Below are positions 40,201-55,200 of a stretch of 64,000 bases of DNA, in pieces. The stretch's first letter is position 1. Every line of letters starts with the position of its first letter. The position numbers and the translations under genes were made by a program. Location: positions 1,390,840-1,454,839 of the forward strand of contig JANVCC010000072.1 in assembly GCA_025345505.1 (NCBI GenBank), written 5' to 3'. Source of the DNA: Todiramphus chloris collaris (Eukaryota > Chordata > Aves > Coraciiformes > Alcedinidae). The notes beneath the pieces are model-generated. The model was given only the letters and a program-made list of their open reading frames with translations, was not told where the DNA came from and made no database searches.

Positions 40201-43200
40201 AGGATAATTCTCCTGTCACACGCCAGACTAGTGAGGGCTGTGGTTGTCTTAATAGAGCTGTTTTTCAGACGATGTCCTTCATCACAGATCAGGAGGTTAA
40301 ATTCTATAGCCTGAATTTGCTCCAAACACCGCAGCAGCATCTCGTAACTGATGATCAGAACGGAATAAAGCGGGGAACCGATGAATTCTTCTACTTTATG
40401 GTCCTGCAGGTATAAAGGAAAAGACATCATTTCTTTTGTGATCACTCTTCATTTTCCTCAAACGTGCAGTGTCTACAGGATTTTCTTCTAGCATGACACA
40501 AGACTGTTGCTATCTCTTTCCTGAGTTTGGATTATTGATTCTTTCCTAGTTTGCAAAGGAAATATGGGATCTGATACAGGAATTTTACCACCTCATTACC
40601 AGAGTTTTACCACCTCATTAAAATAAAATTTACTATTCTTTTAGCCTTGAAATCCTCTGAGACACATTACCATGAAGGTGAAAAGCACAGGCTCCCTGTA
40701 ACAGCTTTCTAGAATTGTCCCAGCATTTAGGTAAGCTTTAAATGAATGATTAAAGCCGAGATAATAAAGAGGCCTGAGTAGCTGCCTGTACATTCTCTTT
40801 GGGTTCTCAAGCTGCAGGGTGCAATAATGTGGTCCAGCAGGAAGTTACCACATCCCACCAACCTAAAATTCCTCTTGTAGTTTTGCACTGAACGTGGCGT
40901 TAACTTTGTTACAAGCCCTTCACGTTGAGGGGTTGGCCACTGAGTACAGGCAGCCTGGGACTCAGAAAATGGAGCCCAAAACCAGCCCCTGAAAATATGC
41001 CTGTCTAGCAGGAAATAAACGGAATTGATTTCTAAACCCTGTATTAGGGGTCAGGAGGTGGCTGTGAGTGCCTTGTCCCTTACACACCCTTCAATCCTTC
41101 CATAGACATCACAACTTTGGATGTCGATTGAAGAAAACAGACACAGTAAATAAAAAGTCACTGTAAAGTGACAGGGAGCTTCTTCCAAAAAACTTGCCTA
41201 GAAATAATTACATTTCTGTGTGGCCTCGTGAAAGTGGGGTTGCTTAACTGTCTTGCAATTATGCATAAAAATGGTAAACATCTACTGTGGGCACATCCCT
41301 TACCTTTCCACTTAGCTCCAGACACTAATTCCCTGTGTGCTCCTTCCCATTTCCTAACGGGGTTCCCTAACTAAGAGGCTCTGCTGAGACAAGCTGAAGT
41401 ACCTCTTTGACTGTGAAAGCAAATCAAGCTAGAGCCTCAGAAGATATTTTTACTTCCAAACAAGACCACTTACTAAACACAGACAACTAAGTCTGGAGCC
41501 AGATGGTGCAATACACGGTAAAAGCAACACCACTTAATTATCACAACCTTTAGAGCCTCCTAGCAGGTGATTCCAGTGAATCTGTGAGTGGAATCTGGGA
41601 CATTCATCTCACAAAGTACCTCCTGGTAGCTCAGTCCCCACGTGCTGCCCACGAAGAGGCCCTGCACACAGCAGAGGAAGCAAGGGGTAGTGAGGAGCAG
41701 GTAACAAGAGGATGCACCGGTGTCCCCAGGCATCTGGACAGGACCCAAGCATCCTGTTGTTTCCAGGGCTGTAGTGAACTGCCTGTTTTCTGGCTAGTAG
41801 ATTTACTGCCAGTTTCAACATAGAAGCAGAAAATTTCCCAAAACAGGATCAGAGAGACAGAGCAGCCCTGTAGGCAACACCCAAGAGCTGTCCCTACCAA
41901 GTATCCAGGCCCCACATTGCAGCTCTGAAGACAGGGAATGCCTCTCTGACCTCCTCTGGGAACAGTCAAGCATCAGAAGATGCCCAGGGTTCAAAAATCG
42001 TTTTGTGTTCCTGCACTTTCTGGGTGGGAGCTCAAACCACAGGGAAAAGTGGCGGGGGCAACGGGAAACTGCCTCCAACTTCCCTCCCCTGGTAAATCAT
42101 CAACTCTTCTGGACTGTTTGAACCTCTTAAAAAAAATAAAGCAGGAGAGTCCTGGCATATTATAAACCCCCTGCAGCGAAACATAATCTGTGCCCTGGCA
42201 TATGTAACGGCAGTGGTGGATGATGAACTGAAAATCAAAATACATTTACAAGCTAATTTCACGTAATTATTTTATCCTCTTAACAGGCTGCAAGACATGT
42301 ATGTATTATAGCCTCCATTTCCACAATTACCAGTGAGTTGACAGGTTTAAGCGAGTTGCCCGGAGCCACATATGGAGCAATTGTCAATCAGCATTACAGC
42401 TCCGGAACGTCCCAGGCTTACTCTTTGAACAGACCCTTCCTTGCACTCGTCCAAATCCAATCTAGCCCGTGAAGTGTACATTCAAAAACTGCTGAATCAT
42501 GAAGCGATGCAAACCTTGAACTGATTTAATTCTCCAGTTATTTTGACTTAAAAAAACCCAAACCAAAATAACCCCACTAAAAGTGACGCTCTGCAAGGAG
42601 ATAAAGGAGTTACTCTCTCGAACACATCTCAGATGCTGGTAACAAGGATTAGCGAGACCTCGGTGCAACCTTTGTGGGGACACCTTCATTTTAAAAGCAG
42701 TGTCCTCTACATGCTATTTGCATTTTAACTGAAGTAAGCTGTAATCACGTTTTAAAGCAGACAGTGTCCTGCTTTTTGGAAGAGTCTGTTACTGAAGGGT
42801 TAGGATCAGTCTGTGGTGCTTCCGTGTGAAAGTGAGGAAAACATGCCTAACAAGTTCTCTGAATGTATTCCTTCTAGGCAAGGACAGAAAAAGCCTTTGA
42901 GACAAGCTCCTTCTTTTAAGTTGTACTGGAGAAATAACAGTATGGTAATTGCTGGTTTTCTGGTGAAGAGAGACAGTAAATTATTTTGAAGTACCTCATT
43001 ATACCCCAGGCAAGTCATACTGTGTCTTCCTTTTGCATCACAATGTATTCCTTGCTATTTAGGAACACAATCTTAAAAAGCTGCTGAGTGTCCTCAATCC
43101 AAAGTTCTCCAATGAGATGAGTAAGAATATTTAAGTTATTTAAATAAAAAGAAAATGAAAGCTACTGTCATTTTGGGTCACAGTAATTGTCAGCAAGCTC

Positions 43201-46200
43201 AGGTGTTCTCCTCCCAACATTATTCATAAAATCTGCAAGAAAACATTCCATTATTTCTAACTGCCTTTTCAGGTAGAAATGGTGCCACGTTATGTTTTGC
43301 CTTGGATTCACTTCTTTTAGAAAATTCCATATTTCTCACCCTAACTTATTTTACATTACAGGTCCCGACAAGGCAATTCACATCATTTCCACATCCGGAA
43401 ACAAGTTGCTAAAACAAGCAAAGGATGCAAAGAGCACCTATTACTGAGACATCTGGATTGTCCCCAGTGGAAGGTGAGTAGGTTCAATAATTTCAAGGAT
43501 TTGACAATAATGAGTGGAATTCAAAGAAATAATTCTTGTTACAAAACTTTGTACACTCTACAAAAGAGTTTAAAAACAGTTTGAAAACTTCTGTTTCATC
43601 TGAAATATTCACTCTTCCATACAGACGATAAGCACAGTGCAAGAAACTAAAAGCAGATACGGCTGGTGTGAGAACTGGGTCATCTTTAGAATTACATACT
43701 ATTTGTCTCTTCAATCTACTTGCATGGAACTATTAGATTAAAAAATAGCTTTGGAAAATAAATATCCGTATCTTTGCTGCAAGCACCAACGCAGCCACTC
43801 TAAGTTCTCCACTTCTTCCCACTTAGAAACCACAGTGTGGTAAACAACTTCTCTTTCCTTTCTATTATGAATGCCCACATGGACACGGGGACCACAAGTC
43901 TTAGGAAAAGAAATACTGGATGGTAAATTATAAAAAGCAGAGCTTGAACCTGAGAGGTGCAGAAGCATTAATAAAGGCATGAGCAAGTCTCCTGTTGACA
44001 GCTTTATGAATGCTGGTCCCAAGGGGACCCAACCCACTGACTAAGCCACGCTTAATGGGAAAATGTACATGGCAAGAAAGCTTTACTGGCTAACCAGAGC
44101 AAGATGTGTCTCTCCTCCAGAGCAAGCCCTCAGTCAGAGATACTACAGCATCACTCCTTGAACTCCTTGTCTTTAATATGCCAGGTGCTTTCCTGCATGG
44201 TGTGGTCAATAAAGGTCACTGAAGCACCAAGTCTGTGCTAGAACTTTCAGTCTTTGCAATAAAGGATAGAGAGAGTTTTGTGTTTCAAAAACAAAGGTAA
44301 GAATCTAAAGATATAGGAAGGAGATTAAAAAATGTGATGCTTCCTGAGGACATGGGAATCCTCTGGGCCCTACAGGAACTTGGGAGTGTCATTACCAGCA
44401 GAAAGAGCTCCACTATAGGAGGGACAGGGAACAACATCATCCTGCTTCTTTATTAAGATCTGTGCTTGTCTGCATTCTTCTAGAGACGGTAAATATTCAC
44501 ATTATCTAACACTGACACTCTAGGTGTGGTAACTCATGGGAGTTACCTAACTGTGGAAAGTTACAGTAAAAAGAATGCCCTTCTGAAGCAACCTAAACCA
44601 GACAGCCAAAACAAAGAGGAAAAGTTTTCAGTGCAGAAGAAAAGCAGCTACTACAGAAACGGAGTACTACTCAGTCAAGATAGATGCTCTGGTACCTAAA
44701 GCAGGAGGGTGTGCACTTGATAGACCAGGTAAAGTTCTTCCTTACACCAAAGAGGCACATGGAGGAGCTTGTCAACTTTGATATACTCAAAGAGGAGGCC
44801 TGAGGAAAGACAAGAGAGACATATGCTACACAGGCAGGTGAGCTTGAGTTATGACTTGGCTACTAACAGCTACATGCCCCTATGGACAGTTACCTGAAGA
44901 CCAAATGAAATATTAGAAGTGAATATTAATAGAGATTATTAGTTTTGGTCTCTAGTTTAAAAAAAAAAAAAAAAAGAGGATAAAGAAAATCACAAGTCCT
45001 ATATTCTGAGCCAAATATGACCTAATCCCCTTTTGGAAATAAATCTTACCTGATCAACTGTAAAGACTTTGATCCTTTCATTTCCCAGCCATTTCTGAAA
45101 TTCTTTTTTCCAGTTTTTTACCAGACTCCCAGGGGTGACAATCAGCGCTCGCTTTAGTACAGGTCTGCATCCGTACGCCCCCTGACGCAGAAGAGTCCAA
45201 ACGAGTGCAATACACTGCAATGTTTTCCCTAAGCCCATCTCATCAGCAAGAATAGCTCCAAATCTGCCACTAACTCTGTAAGATACAATTAGGTGGTGAC
45301 AGCATTTTAAAAGATTGTCTATCATTATTTACAGTTGGTTTAGGGAATTGCTTCTTGTGGTTGTTTTCTGAAGTATAAAGAATCTATTTATACTTCTGCT
45401 CTACTGTATGTTTTCATATCATGCCCTACTTGACATTTTCATTCAGTTGTTCCAGAAGACCTTAGAGTGAAACTCCTCACTTCCTAAATTAATGCATTAG
45501 TCTTCCAAAACCAAATAGTTTACATCTTCTTACAGAGTTAAAAATACTATCTAATATTTTAAAAACTGATATATGACTTAAGGAGCCTGTGACTTGAGAA
45601 AACACATTTAAAAATAGTGGTGTCTTTTTTTCGACAAGGTTGGTACAACAGCTTTTTTTAATTCTAAATTATAATTTGTATAAATAATGATCAATAAGAT
45701 GAATTACAAATTCCAGTGTGCTTCAGCATAGGTTAGACTGTATCCGAGTTTACAAGACTCAGTATTGGCAGGAGAACTGACAGGCTTTTTGGTGCACCAG
45801 GTTCTCATCACATCTGGCAAAGTCACAGCACGCACAGTGCTACACACAGGTCAGGAAAACCCTGTGCAACCTTTACTTGGGGAAAACTAATTAATTGAAC
45901 AACTGTTCAAATCTTCCCACTCGAATGGTCTAATTCTGAGCACAGACATTAAAATATCACAGGTATTGAAATCCAAAAGGATAATTATTTTCTTACCTCA
46001 TTCCCATTACACATTCATACAGAAATAGGATTCCTTCCCTCTGATGCGGTCGGAGATTATTTGCAATGTAAGGATCCACAACTACATCCACCACGGGTAA
46101 ACCAGCCTTATTGAACATCCACTGGTGACTTGCACTTGGTTTTGGCATAACTAGAGAATCTTGAAATTCAAAACATATGTAAGTATTGCACAGAAATATT

Positions 46201-49200
46201 ATCTTTGGTCTGTTATCAAAGGGTATTATTTCTCTAGCTCACAGAATAAAGTCAACGATCTAACAACTGCTAAAAATACTACTTAATATACTGACCATTC
46301 TCAGAGTAAAATCAGATTTCCCAAATAGTTTGCACTTTCCTCAAATGTAAAGGTGACAAACTGAGAACTTTGAGATGTTTGTTATGATGAGGTGAAACTG
46401 CCTATCTAATAAATGTTGCATGATGAATTTGAAAGCATGCAGTTAAACGAGGAAAAGTTCTAAAAGGCTTCTTAAAGGGAAGATTAAGAGAAAGAACGCA
46501 AGCAATGACCTAGATAAAGCCTAGATGCTACATTTCAAGGGGATATTTTCCTGCCTGCACAGAAAGACTCTGCTTGAGAAAGAGAGATAAAAGACAAATA
46601 TTTGTTTAAAAAAAGGAAAGGACTGAGAAGAAGCTGACAAAGGCTGCCATGGTGCATGAAGAAAAGAAGTTGACAGGTTTGATGACACCCAGAGGCAAAG
46701 AGAGTGTGAAGTATTTGGATATATCCTTTGGCTACAACTAAATAACAGGTTTGCTTGGCATAATTTGTTGACAAACTCCAAGGTGGTAATTTTGCTAGAT
46801 AATGTCCATACTGGGTTGTTTACACTACACTCACTGAAAACTTGTATTGTCCGAGGACTGAATGAGAGAGCACTTCATAGCTGTTGGTATTTTTATGTCA
46901 CTAGAGCATATCTATATTGCTAATTTATTTCTGGGGAAGGTGTTGATCGATGGCTTGTATCATTCAGGGAGATTTTGTTTCCTGCTGACGAAGGGCTGAG
47001 CTCTGCTAGGCTCCATCCAATTGCATGCCTGCACATATACGAGTCAGTGAAGACAAAAAGGTAACTTCTCTGACAAAGAGAGAAGTTCTTCCCCCTCAAA
47101 GACGGGGAAGAAACAAGGCTTAAATAAGCAATGGACTAAAAGCTTAGAAATAATATGTGGAAGATGTAGCTTTGTAGCTGAATTCAGATCAGATGCTTAT
47201 GTTAATAAGGCTGCTCCTCCAAAAGGGCCCATGCGATGACCTACACAGCACCAGGCTTGCTGGCATCAAATGGGAGGGACCTTTCCCAAATGGGGAAGAG
47301 AGCCTTTGCACAGGAGATTGTGGGGCTGACTGACAGGGCTTTAAACTGCAGCTGAAGGGGGAGGGGGACGTATCCAGGCTTGCTAGAGAGGCCCTTTGGT
47401 GTCAGCAACACCAAAGCAGCGTGCTGGCATTTCTGAGAACCAGAAGGTCTTCCACCCCTCAAAGGAGGAACCTACACACTCGGCTCCCCCTGCAATACTT
47501 ACACACCAGTGCATGCAGCGTGGGGAACAAGCAGGAGGAACTGGAGATCCGTGTCCAGTCACAGGGCCGTGACCTCACTGCAGTTCCTGAGCCACGCTGG
47601 GATGGCTCGCATGACTGGAATGTTGTCATGGAGAGCTATCTAATTTTTAGGAAAAACAGACCAACGGGGCGAGGAGATGGATTTGCTCTTTCTGTCTGAG
47701 AGCAACTGGAATGCACTGAGCTCTACCCAGGAGGGATGGCGAGTGTGTTGAAAGCTTCTGAGTAAGCATTAAGGGCACACAAATATAGGTGCAGCTGTTG
47801 TGGGTGTCAACTCCAGACCACCAAACCAGGAAGAGGATGTCAATGAGGCTTTCTACAGACAGCTGAAAGTAGTCTCAAGAACACGTGTCCTGGTGCTCCT
47901 GGGTGACTTCAGTCACCTTGATAGCTGTTGAAAAGGCCACACAGAGAGGCACACTCCGTGCAGAAAGCTCTTGCAGTGCACCGACGATAACCTTCTGATG
48001 CAGGTGGTGGAAGAGCCAATAAGGAGAAGTGTGCTGCTGGACTTTGTGTTAATGAACAAAGAAGGCCTGGTCAGGAACATGGAAGCTGGGGGCGGCCTTG
48101 GTGGTAGAGATCATGACATGGTAGAGTTTAGTGTCATACAAGAAAGAAGCAATGCAGTAAGATTGCAACCCTGGACTTCAGGAGGCCTAACTTGATGCTC
48201 TTCAAAGACCTATTTGGAGACATCCCTTCGGCTAAGACTCTAGAAGGTAGGGGGGCCCAAGAGAGCTGGTTGATATTCAAACATCACTTCCTCCAAGCTC
48301 AAGGCAGGTGCATTCCTTTGAGTGAAAAATCAAGCAGAGGAGGCAGGAGACCAGCATGGATGAGCAAGGGGCCGATGAAAAAACACGAGCTGAAAAATGA
48401 AGTTCACAGCATGTGGAAAAAGGGACCGGTCTCTTGGGAGAACTATAGGAATGCTGTCAGGGTGTGTAGGGATGAAACAAGGAAGGCCAAGGCCCTCTTG
48501 GAATTAACTCTGAAAAAGGAAGTAAAAGAGAACAAGAAGGGCTTCTTCAAACACATCAATGGTAAGACTATGGAAAATGTGGGCCCACTGCTGAATGGGG
48601 TGGGAGCCCTGGTGACAGAGGATGACGAGAAGGTGGAGCTACTGAATGCTTTCTTTGCTTCAGTCTTCACTGCTAAGACCAGCCCTCAGGAATCCCTCAC
48701 CCTGGACGTAAGAGAGAAAGCCTGGAGGGAGGAAGACTCTCCACTGGTCAGTGAGGATTGGGTTAGAAACCACTTGCATAAACTGAACACACACAAATCC
48801 ATGGGCCCTAACGGGCTGCACCCACGAGTGCTGAGGGAGCTGTGCCACTCTCCATCCTTTCTGAAAGATCAGGGAGAACAGGTGAGGCACCTGAGGACTG
48901 GAGGAAAGCCAATGTCACTCCAGCCTTCAAAAAAGGCAAGAAGGAAGACCCTGGGAATTACAGACCAGCCAGCCTCACCTCCATCCCTGGAAAGGTAATG
49001 GAGCATCTCATTCTGGAGATCATATCTCGGCACATGGAAGAAAAGAAGGTTATCAAGAGTAGCCAATGTGGATTCACTACAGGGAAGTCATGTCTAACTA
49101 ATCTGATAGCTTTGTGTGATAGTGTGACTGAATGGGTAGGTGCAGGGAGAGCAGTGGATGTTGTCTACCTTGACTTCAGCAAGGCTTTTGACACTGTCTC

Positions 49201-52200
49201 CCATAACATCCTCATGGGTAAGCTCAGGAAGTGTGGGTTAGAAGAGCGGGCAGTGAGATGGGTTGGGAACTGGCTGAACAAAGGAGCTCAGAGGGTTGTG
49301 ATCAGTGGTGCAGAGTCCAGCTGGCGACCTGGAAGTAGGGGTGTTCCCCAGGGGGCAGTTCTGGGTCCAGTCTTACTCAACATCTTCATCAATGACCTGG
49401 CTGAAGGGATAGAGGGTACCCTCAGCAAGTCTGATGATGATACTAAACTGGGAGGAGTGGCTGATACACCAGAAGGCTGTGCTGCCATCCAGTGAGCTCT
49501 GGACAGGCTGGAGAGCTGGGAAAAGGCAAACCTGATGAAGTTCAACAAGGATAAGTGTAGAGTCCTGCACCTGGGGAGGAACAACACCAGGTACCAGTAC
49601 AGGTTAGGGGTACACCCACTGGAAAGGAGCCCCATGGAGAGGGACCTTGGCATCCTGGCAGACAATAAGTTCTCCATTGAACAGCAATGTGCCCCTGTGT
49701 CCAGGAAGGCCAATGGTGTCCTGGGGTGCATAAAGAAGAGTGTGGCCAGCAGGTCAGGGGAGGTTCTCCTCCCCCTCTACTCTGCACTAGTGAGACCACA
49801 TCTGGAGCATTGTGTTCAGTTCTGGTCTCCCCAGTTCAAGGGGGACAGGGAAATACTGGAGAGAGTCCAACAGAGGCTACAAAGATGCTGAAGGGACTGG
49901 AACTTCGCTCTGATGAAGAAAGGCTGAGAGCCCTGGGGCTGTTTAGCCTGGAGAAGAGAAGCCTGAGGGGATCTTGTTCATGTTTACAAATATCTGAAGG
50001 GTGGGTGTCAAGTAGAAGGGGTCAGGCTCTTTTCAGTTGTTCCCTGTGATAGGATGAGAGGTGATGGTCGCAAGCTGAAATACAGGAAGTTCCACCTCAA
50101 CATGAGGAAAAACTGCTTCACTGTGAGGGTGACAGAGCCTGGAACAGGCTGCCCAGAGAGGTTGTGGAGTCTCCTTCTGTGGAGACTTTCAAGACCCACC
50201 TGGATCTGTTCCTGTGTGGGCTGCCCTGGGTGACCCTGCACTGGCAGGGGAGGTGGACTCAATGATCTCCAGAGGTCCCTTCCAACCCCTACCATTCTGT
50301 TATTCTATGATTCTGTGATATCACTAATTACCACTTGATTGGGATTTCACTGTTTATTTACACAGCAACCAGACAGCAGCTTTCAAAATTCCCATAGCAT
50401 CAGGATATGAAGTAAGAAGTAGCTTGGGGTAAAACCAGAGTAAGAATGTAGGACCCACTTCCATTGTTATATATGCACTGCTCTGCTTAATAATATTTCT
50501 TTAGGCTCATTTTTAACTTCCATCGAAAAGATAAAGGCATCAGCAGAAAATGGCTCCTAAATGGCTGGTTATCGACAGACAAAAGAGTACTTCTCATTTA
50601 GATAAGCAACACCACTTCCTGCAGCTATCAAATGTGTACAGGATCCAGCTTCCACAACTGCTTAACCAGCCTTCTCCTACATGACTGGTGAACTCTGATG
50701 GCTCTTCAGCACATGGTGCTTCTAGCATTACAGCACAAAACTTTTATTGCAAAATAAAATTGGTTTGGGAAGTGCAGTTGCACTCACTGGCCGTGAAGGA
50801 TCAGGTGCTGTCAGGAGTAAGTGTTTGAACCAAGCTTTACCTCTTCTACTGACTCTCCACTGTAATTACTGTGCACCACATTATGCCAGTGCTTCCCTGA
50901 CCCCGGGGGGAAGCTGGAATTCATCCAGAGCTTCTAGAATATGTCAGACTGTTTCTCTGATCAATAAACTCGTTTTTCTTGGCAAAACTCTGAGAAGCTA
51001 CTCTAAGTTGGTTCTACAGCCACCTATAACAACTGTAAGAAATTTTATGCAGTGCAGAGTATGCCACTTGCTAGAAAGGCACATGATAAAAACATGCTAT
51101 TGATAGAAACACTAGTACAGCGTGTCAGAAAGACTTCAGCAGTACATTGGGGAACATGAACATTTCGGTTACACGGTCAACATTTTTTGGAGATGCTTAA
51201 AGAAATTTAACAATCCGAATCTTACTTGAAGCATTTGGATCGTGGCGAGGTTTGCAGCCTTGAGAATCTTTGAGCGTATTCTCTTTAGTAGTGGGTTGAC
51301 AGACAGTTTTGAATGGTTTACAGAATGGTTTCATGTTAGTTTGAGATAAAGGAGTTGGGATTGTGTCATGAGTCCCTATCCCAACCTGAAAACACCTGCC
51401 ACTTTTGAAGTCATCTGCTGAAATTACACCCATCACTTCAATTTCTTTTCCTCCAACCATCAGCGTTTGACCTTCACCGAGACTGTCTATCTCTTTAGAT
51501 TTATATCCAGTACCTAAAAGAATATAAACATTTATCAGTTAGGACAACACAGCAAATACAACATCCTTAACACCCGTAGTCATCTGCAGGAAGGAAAAAC
51601 AAAACTGTGAACAAGTATTTGATTCCTAAGTGTTTGAATTGTTACACTTACGAACTCAAAGGCTTTCCCTCCTTAAGAGAGATTGACATTTGAGTGCTAA
51701 TAATCAGAGTTAGATATTGGAACATATGAGCAAATATTAAATCATCCTCATCCAAAATCAATTCTAATGAATGTCAAATACCCATGTAAGGGAATTTCCT
51801 ACAACCAACCCCATTTCATACAATCTAGCAGCTTGCCTTAGTTTTCAATTTGCACAAAACTAACAACCATTCTACGTCCTTATTCATTCCTTTCATGCCT
51901 CAACACGAACACCAGTAGACCCTCTTGCTATTGAGGGAGCATATTCTACTTTTAAAATCACCCTAAATCATTTTTTTTACAATTAAGATTTCATACGCAT
52001 CTGAATTCTTAACTTCTACACACATTCTGAAACATAAGAGGATTTATCAATCAGATCAATAGTTTGCTCATTCAAAAACCTACCAGGGAGGTGATGCATT
52101 TTTCTACATCCCTGTAGGGACTCCATCAGATGGGCCTTCTCAGAGTAGCTACCACGTGCTATTAGTCTCATTACAAAATACAGCTACAGCTGCCACTTTT

Positions 52201-55200
52201 TTTTTAAGATAAAGATGTAGGAAAGACTGATGGTTCCTTTTTTTAAGTAGCATTCTAGTGGTCAAAGCTTTCACATAAGAAACAAAAGACATATATAATA
52301 TATTTTCTTAACTCATAGAATCATAGCATGTTAGGGGTTAGAAGGGATCTAGAAAGATCATCTAGTCCAGCCCCCCTGCCAGAGCAGGATCACCCAGACC
52401 AAGTCACACAGGAAGGTGTCCAGGCGGGGTTTGAACGCCTCCAGAGAAGGAGACTCCACAGCCCCCCTGGGCAGCCCGTTCCAGTGTCTGTCACCCTCAC
52501 TGTGAAAAAGATTTTCCTTGTGTTTGCCCTAAACCTCTTGTGCTCCAACTTAGTCCCGTTGCCTCTTGTCCTAACACTGGATGACATTGAGGAGAGCCTG
52601 GCTCCATCCTCCTGACACTCGCCCTTGACATATTGATAGACATCAATGAGGTCTCCCCTCAGTCCCCTCTTCTCCAGGCTAAAGAGCCCCAGCTCTCTCA
52701 GCCTCTCCTCATAAGGGAGATGCTCCACTCCCTTAATAATCTTGGTGTCCCTGTGCTGGACTCTCTCCAGTAGCTCTCTGTCCTCCTTGAACTGGGGTGC
52801 CCAGCACTGGACACAGTGTTCCAGGTGGGGCCTCACCAGCGCAGAGTAGAGGGGGAGGAGAACCTCCCTGACCACACTCTTCTCAATGCATACGAGGATG
52901 CCACTGGCCTTCTTGGCTGCGAGGGCACATTGTTGGCTCATGGTCATCCTCTTGTCCACCAGGACCCCAGGTCTTTTTCCCCAGAGCTGCTTTCCAACAG
53001 CTCAGCCCCCAGCCTATACTGATCCATGGGGTTGTTCTTCCCCAGATGCAGCACTTTACACTTGCTCATGTTAAACTGCATTAAATTTCTCCCTGCCCAA
53101 CTCTCCAGCCTGCCCAGGTCACGCTGGACGGCAGCACAGCCTTCTGGAATGTCAGCCACTCCTCCCAGTTTGGTATCATCAGCAAACTTGCTGAGGGTAC
53201 GCTCTGTGCCTTCAGCCAGGTCATTGATGAATATATTGGACAGTATTGGACCCAGCACTGACCCCTGGGGGACACTGCTAGTCACAGGCCTCCAGCCAGA
53301 CTCTGCTCCACTGACCACAACTCTCTGGGCTCTGTCCCTCAGCCAGTTCCCAATCCACCTCACTGCACAATCACCCAATCCGCACTTCTTGAGCTTGGCT
53401 GTGAGGATACCATGGGAGACAGCATCGAAAGCCTTGATGAAGTCAAGAAATACCACACCCACTGCTCTCCCCTCACCTACCCAACTACTTCTGCCATCAT
53501 AAAAGGCTATCAGATTAGTCAAACATGGTTTCCCCTTACGGAATCCATGCTGACTACTCGTGATAAGCCTCCTTTCCTCCACGTGCTTTGAGATGGTGGC
53601 AAGAACAAGCTGTTCCATCACCTTTCCAGGGATGGAGGTGAGGCTGACCAGCCCATAGTTACCCGGGTCCTCCTTTTTGCCCTTTTTGAATATTGGAATG
53701 ACATTGGCCTCCAGTCCTCAGGCACCTCTCCTGATCTCCAGGACCTCTCAGAGATTATGGAGAATGGCCTAGCAATGACCATTGCCACCTCCCTCATCAC
53801 TCACGGGTCTATCCCACGGGGGCCCATGGACTTGTGGATGTCCGGTTTGTTCAGCTGATCTCTAACCCAAGCCTCTTCGACAGAGGTAGAAACTTCCTCC
53901 CTCCAGATTTCCTCTGTGGTCTGGAAGGCCTGGGACTCCTGGTAGCTGGCCTGAGCAGTAAAGACCGAGGCGAAGGTGGCATTCAGTAACTCAGCCTTCT
54001 CTCTGTCCTCGGTCACCAGGGCACCCACTTCATTCAGCAGCGGGCCCACATTTCCTCTGGACTCCCTTTTGCCTCCAACATACTTGAAAAAGCTTTTCTT
54101 GTTGTCCTTGACCTCCCTCGCCAGGTTTAGTTCTAGGGAGGCCTCAGCTTTCCTTGCTGCATCCCTGCATCCTCTGACAGCCTCCCTGTATTCTTCCCCA
54201 GTGGCCTGCCCCTCCTTCCATGTTCTGTACAATTCCTCCTTCTGCTTCAGTTTCTGCAGTGGCTCCCTGCTCAGCCATGCAGGTCTCCTAGCTCTCTTGA
54301 TCTCCTACCCTTTGGCATGCACTGACCTTGAGCTTGGAGGAAATGGTGCTTGAATATCAGCCAGCTTGCTTGGGCCCCCTGACCTTCTAGGGCCCTGTCC
54401 CATGGGACTTTTCCAAGCAGTTCCCAGAGGAGGCCAAGGGTGGCCTTTCTGCAGTCCAGGGCAGCGATGCTGCTCGTGGCCCTGTGCCCGCTGCCCGTGA
54501 TTCTGAACTCCAGCATCTCGTGGGCACTGCAGCCAAGGGTGCCTCCCACCCTCCTATCCTCAGCCAGTCCCTCTTTGTTCGTCAGTACTCAGGAAGGTCA
54601 AAGCCACATCTTTACTTCAGAATTCGAATCGGGCACATTCTTTACCGCAACTCTTGAATTCGTGTCCATTTGGATAACCAGGCCTGGATCCTTCCCTGGG
54701 CCAAAACTTAAACAGCGTGACTGTGTAGATAAAGCACTCGCCTGTGAGAGAGGCAAGGCCTCCCAAGGATTTACACAGATTTCATCCAAAAAACAGTACA
54801 CATAAAGACTGCTTGGAGCTGTTTGCAAAGTCTCCCACTTCTAGGGACGTGGGAGGTTGGAAGGTGAAGATCTGGATTTGGATTCCTTAAAGAAAAATCA
54901 ATCTACTGAGGTGTTTCACAGTGTAAAGCAAGTGCTGAAAAATAGCCTGGCCAAAAGGGAAAGAAAGGCATTTTCCTTCACTTCCTCTAAAGATATTCAA
55001 AAAGCACACAGTGAACCTTGTTTGGTTCTTGAAAGAAGAACATTTCTTTCAAGAAAGAGCTGAAGATGCCTGAACAGGAGAGAATGCACGTGACTTCCCA
55101 CATGAGGTTCCTGGAGAGGGCATTTACGACTTCTCTTTTGCTCCGTATTTTTGTTTTCTGTTAGTGCCTTTCCATAGCTTCAGGCTGAGCATACTGAATA

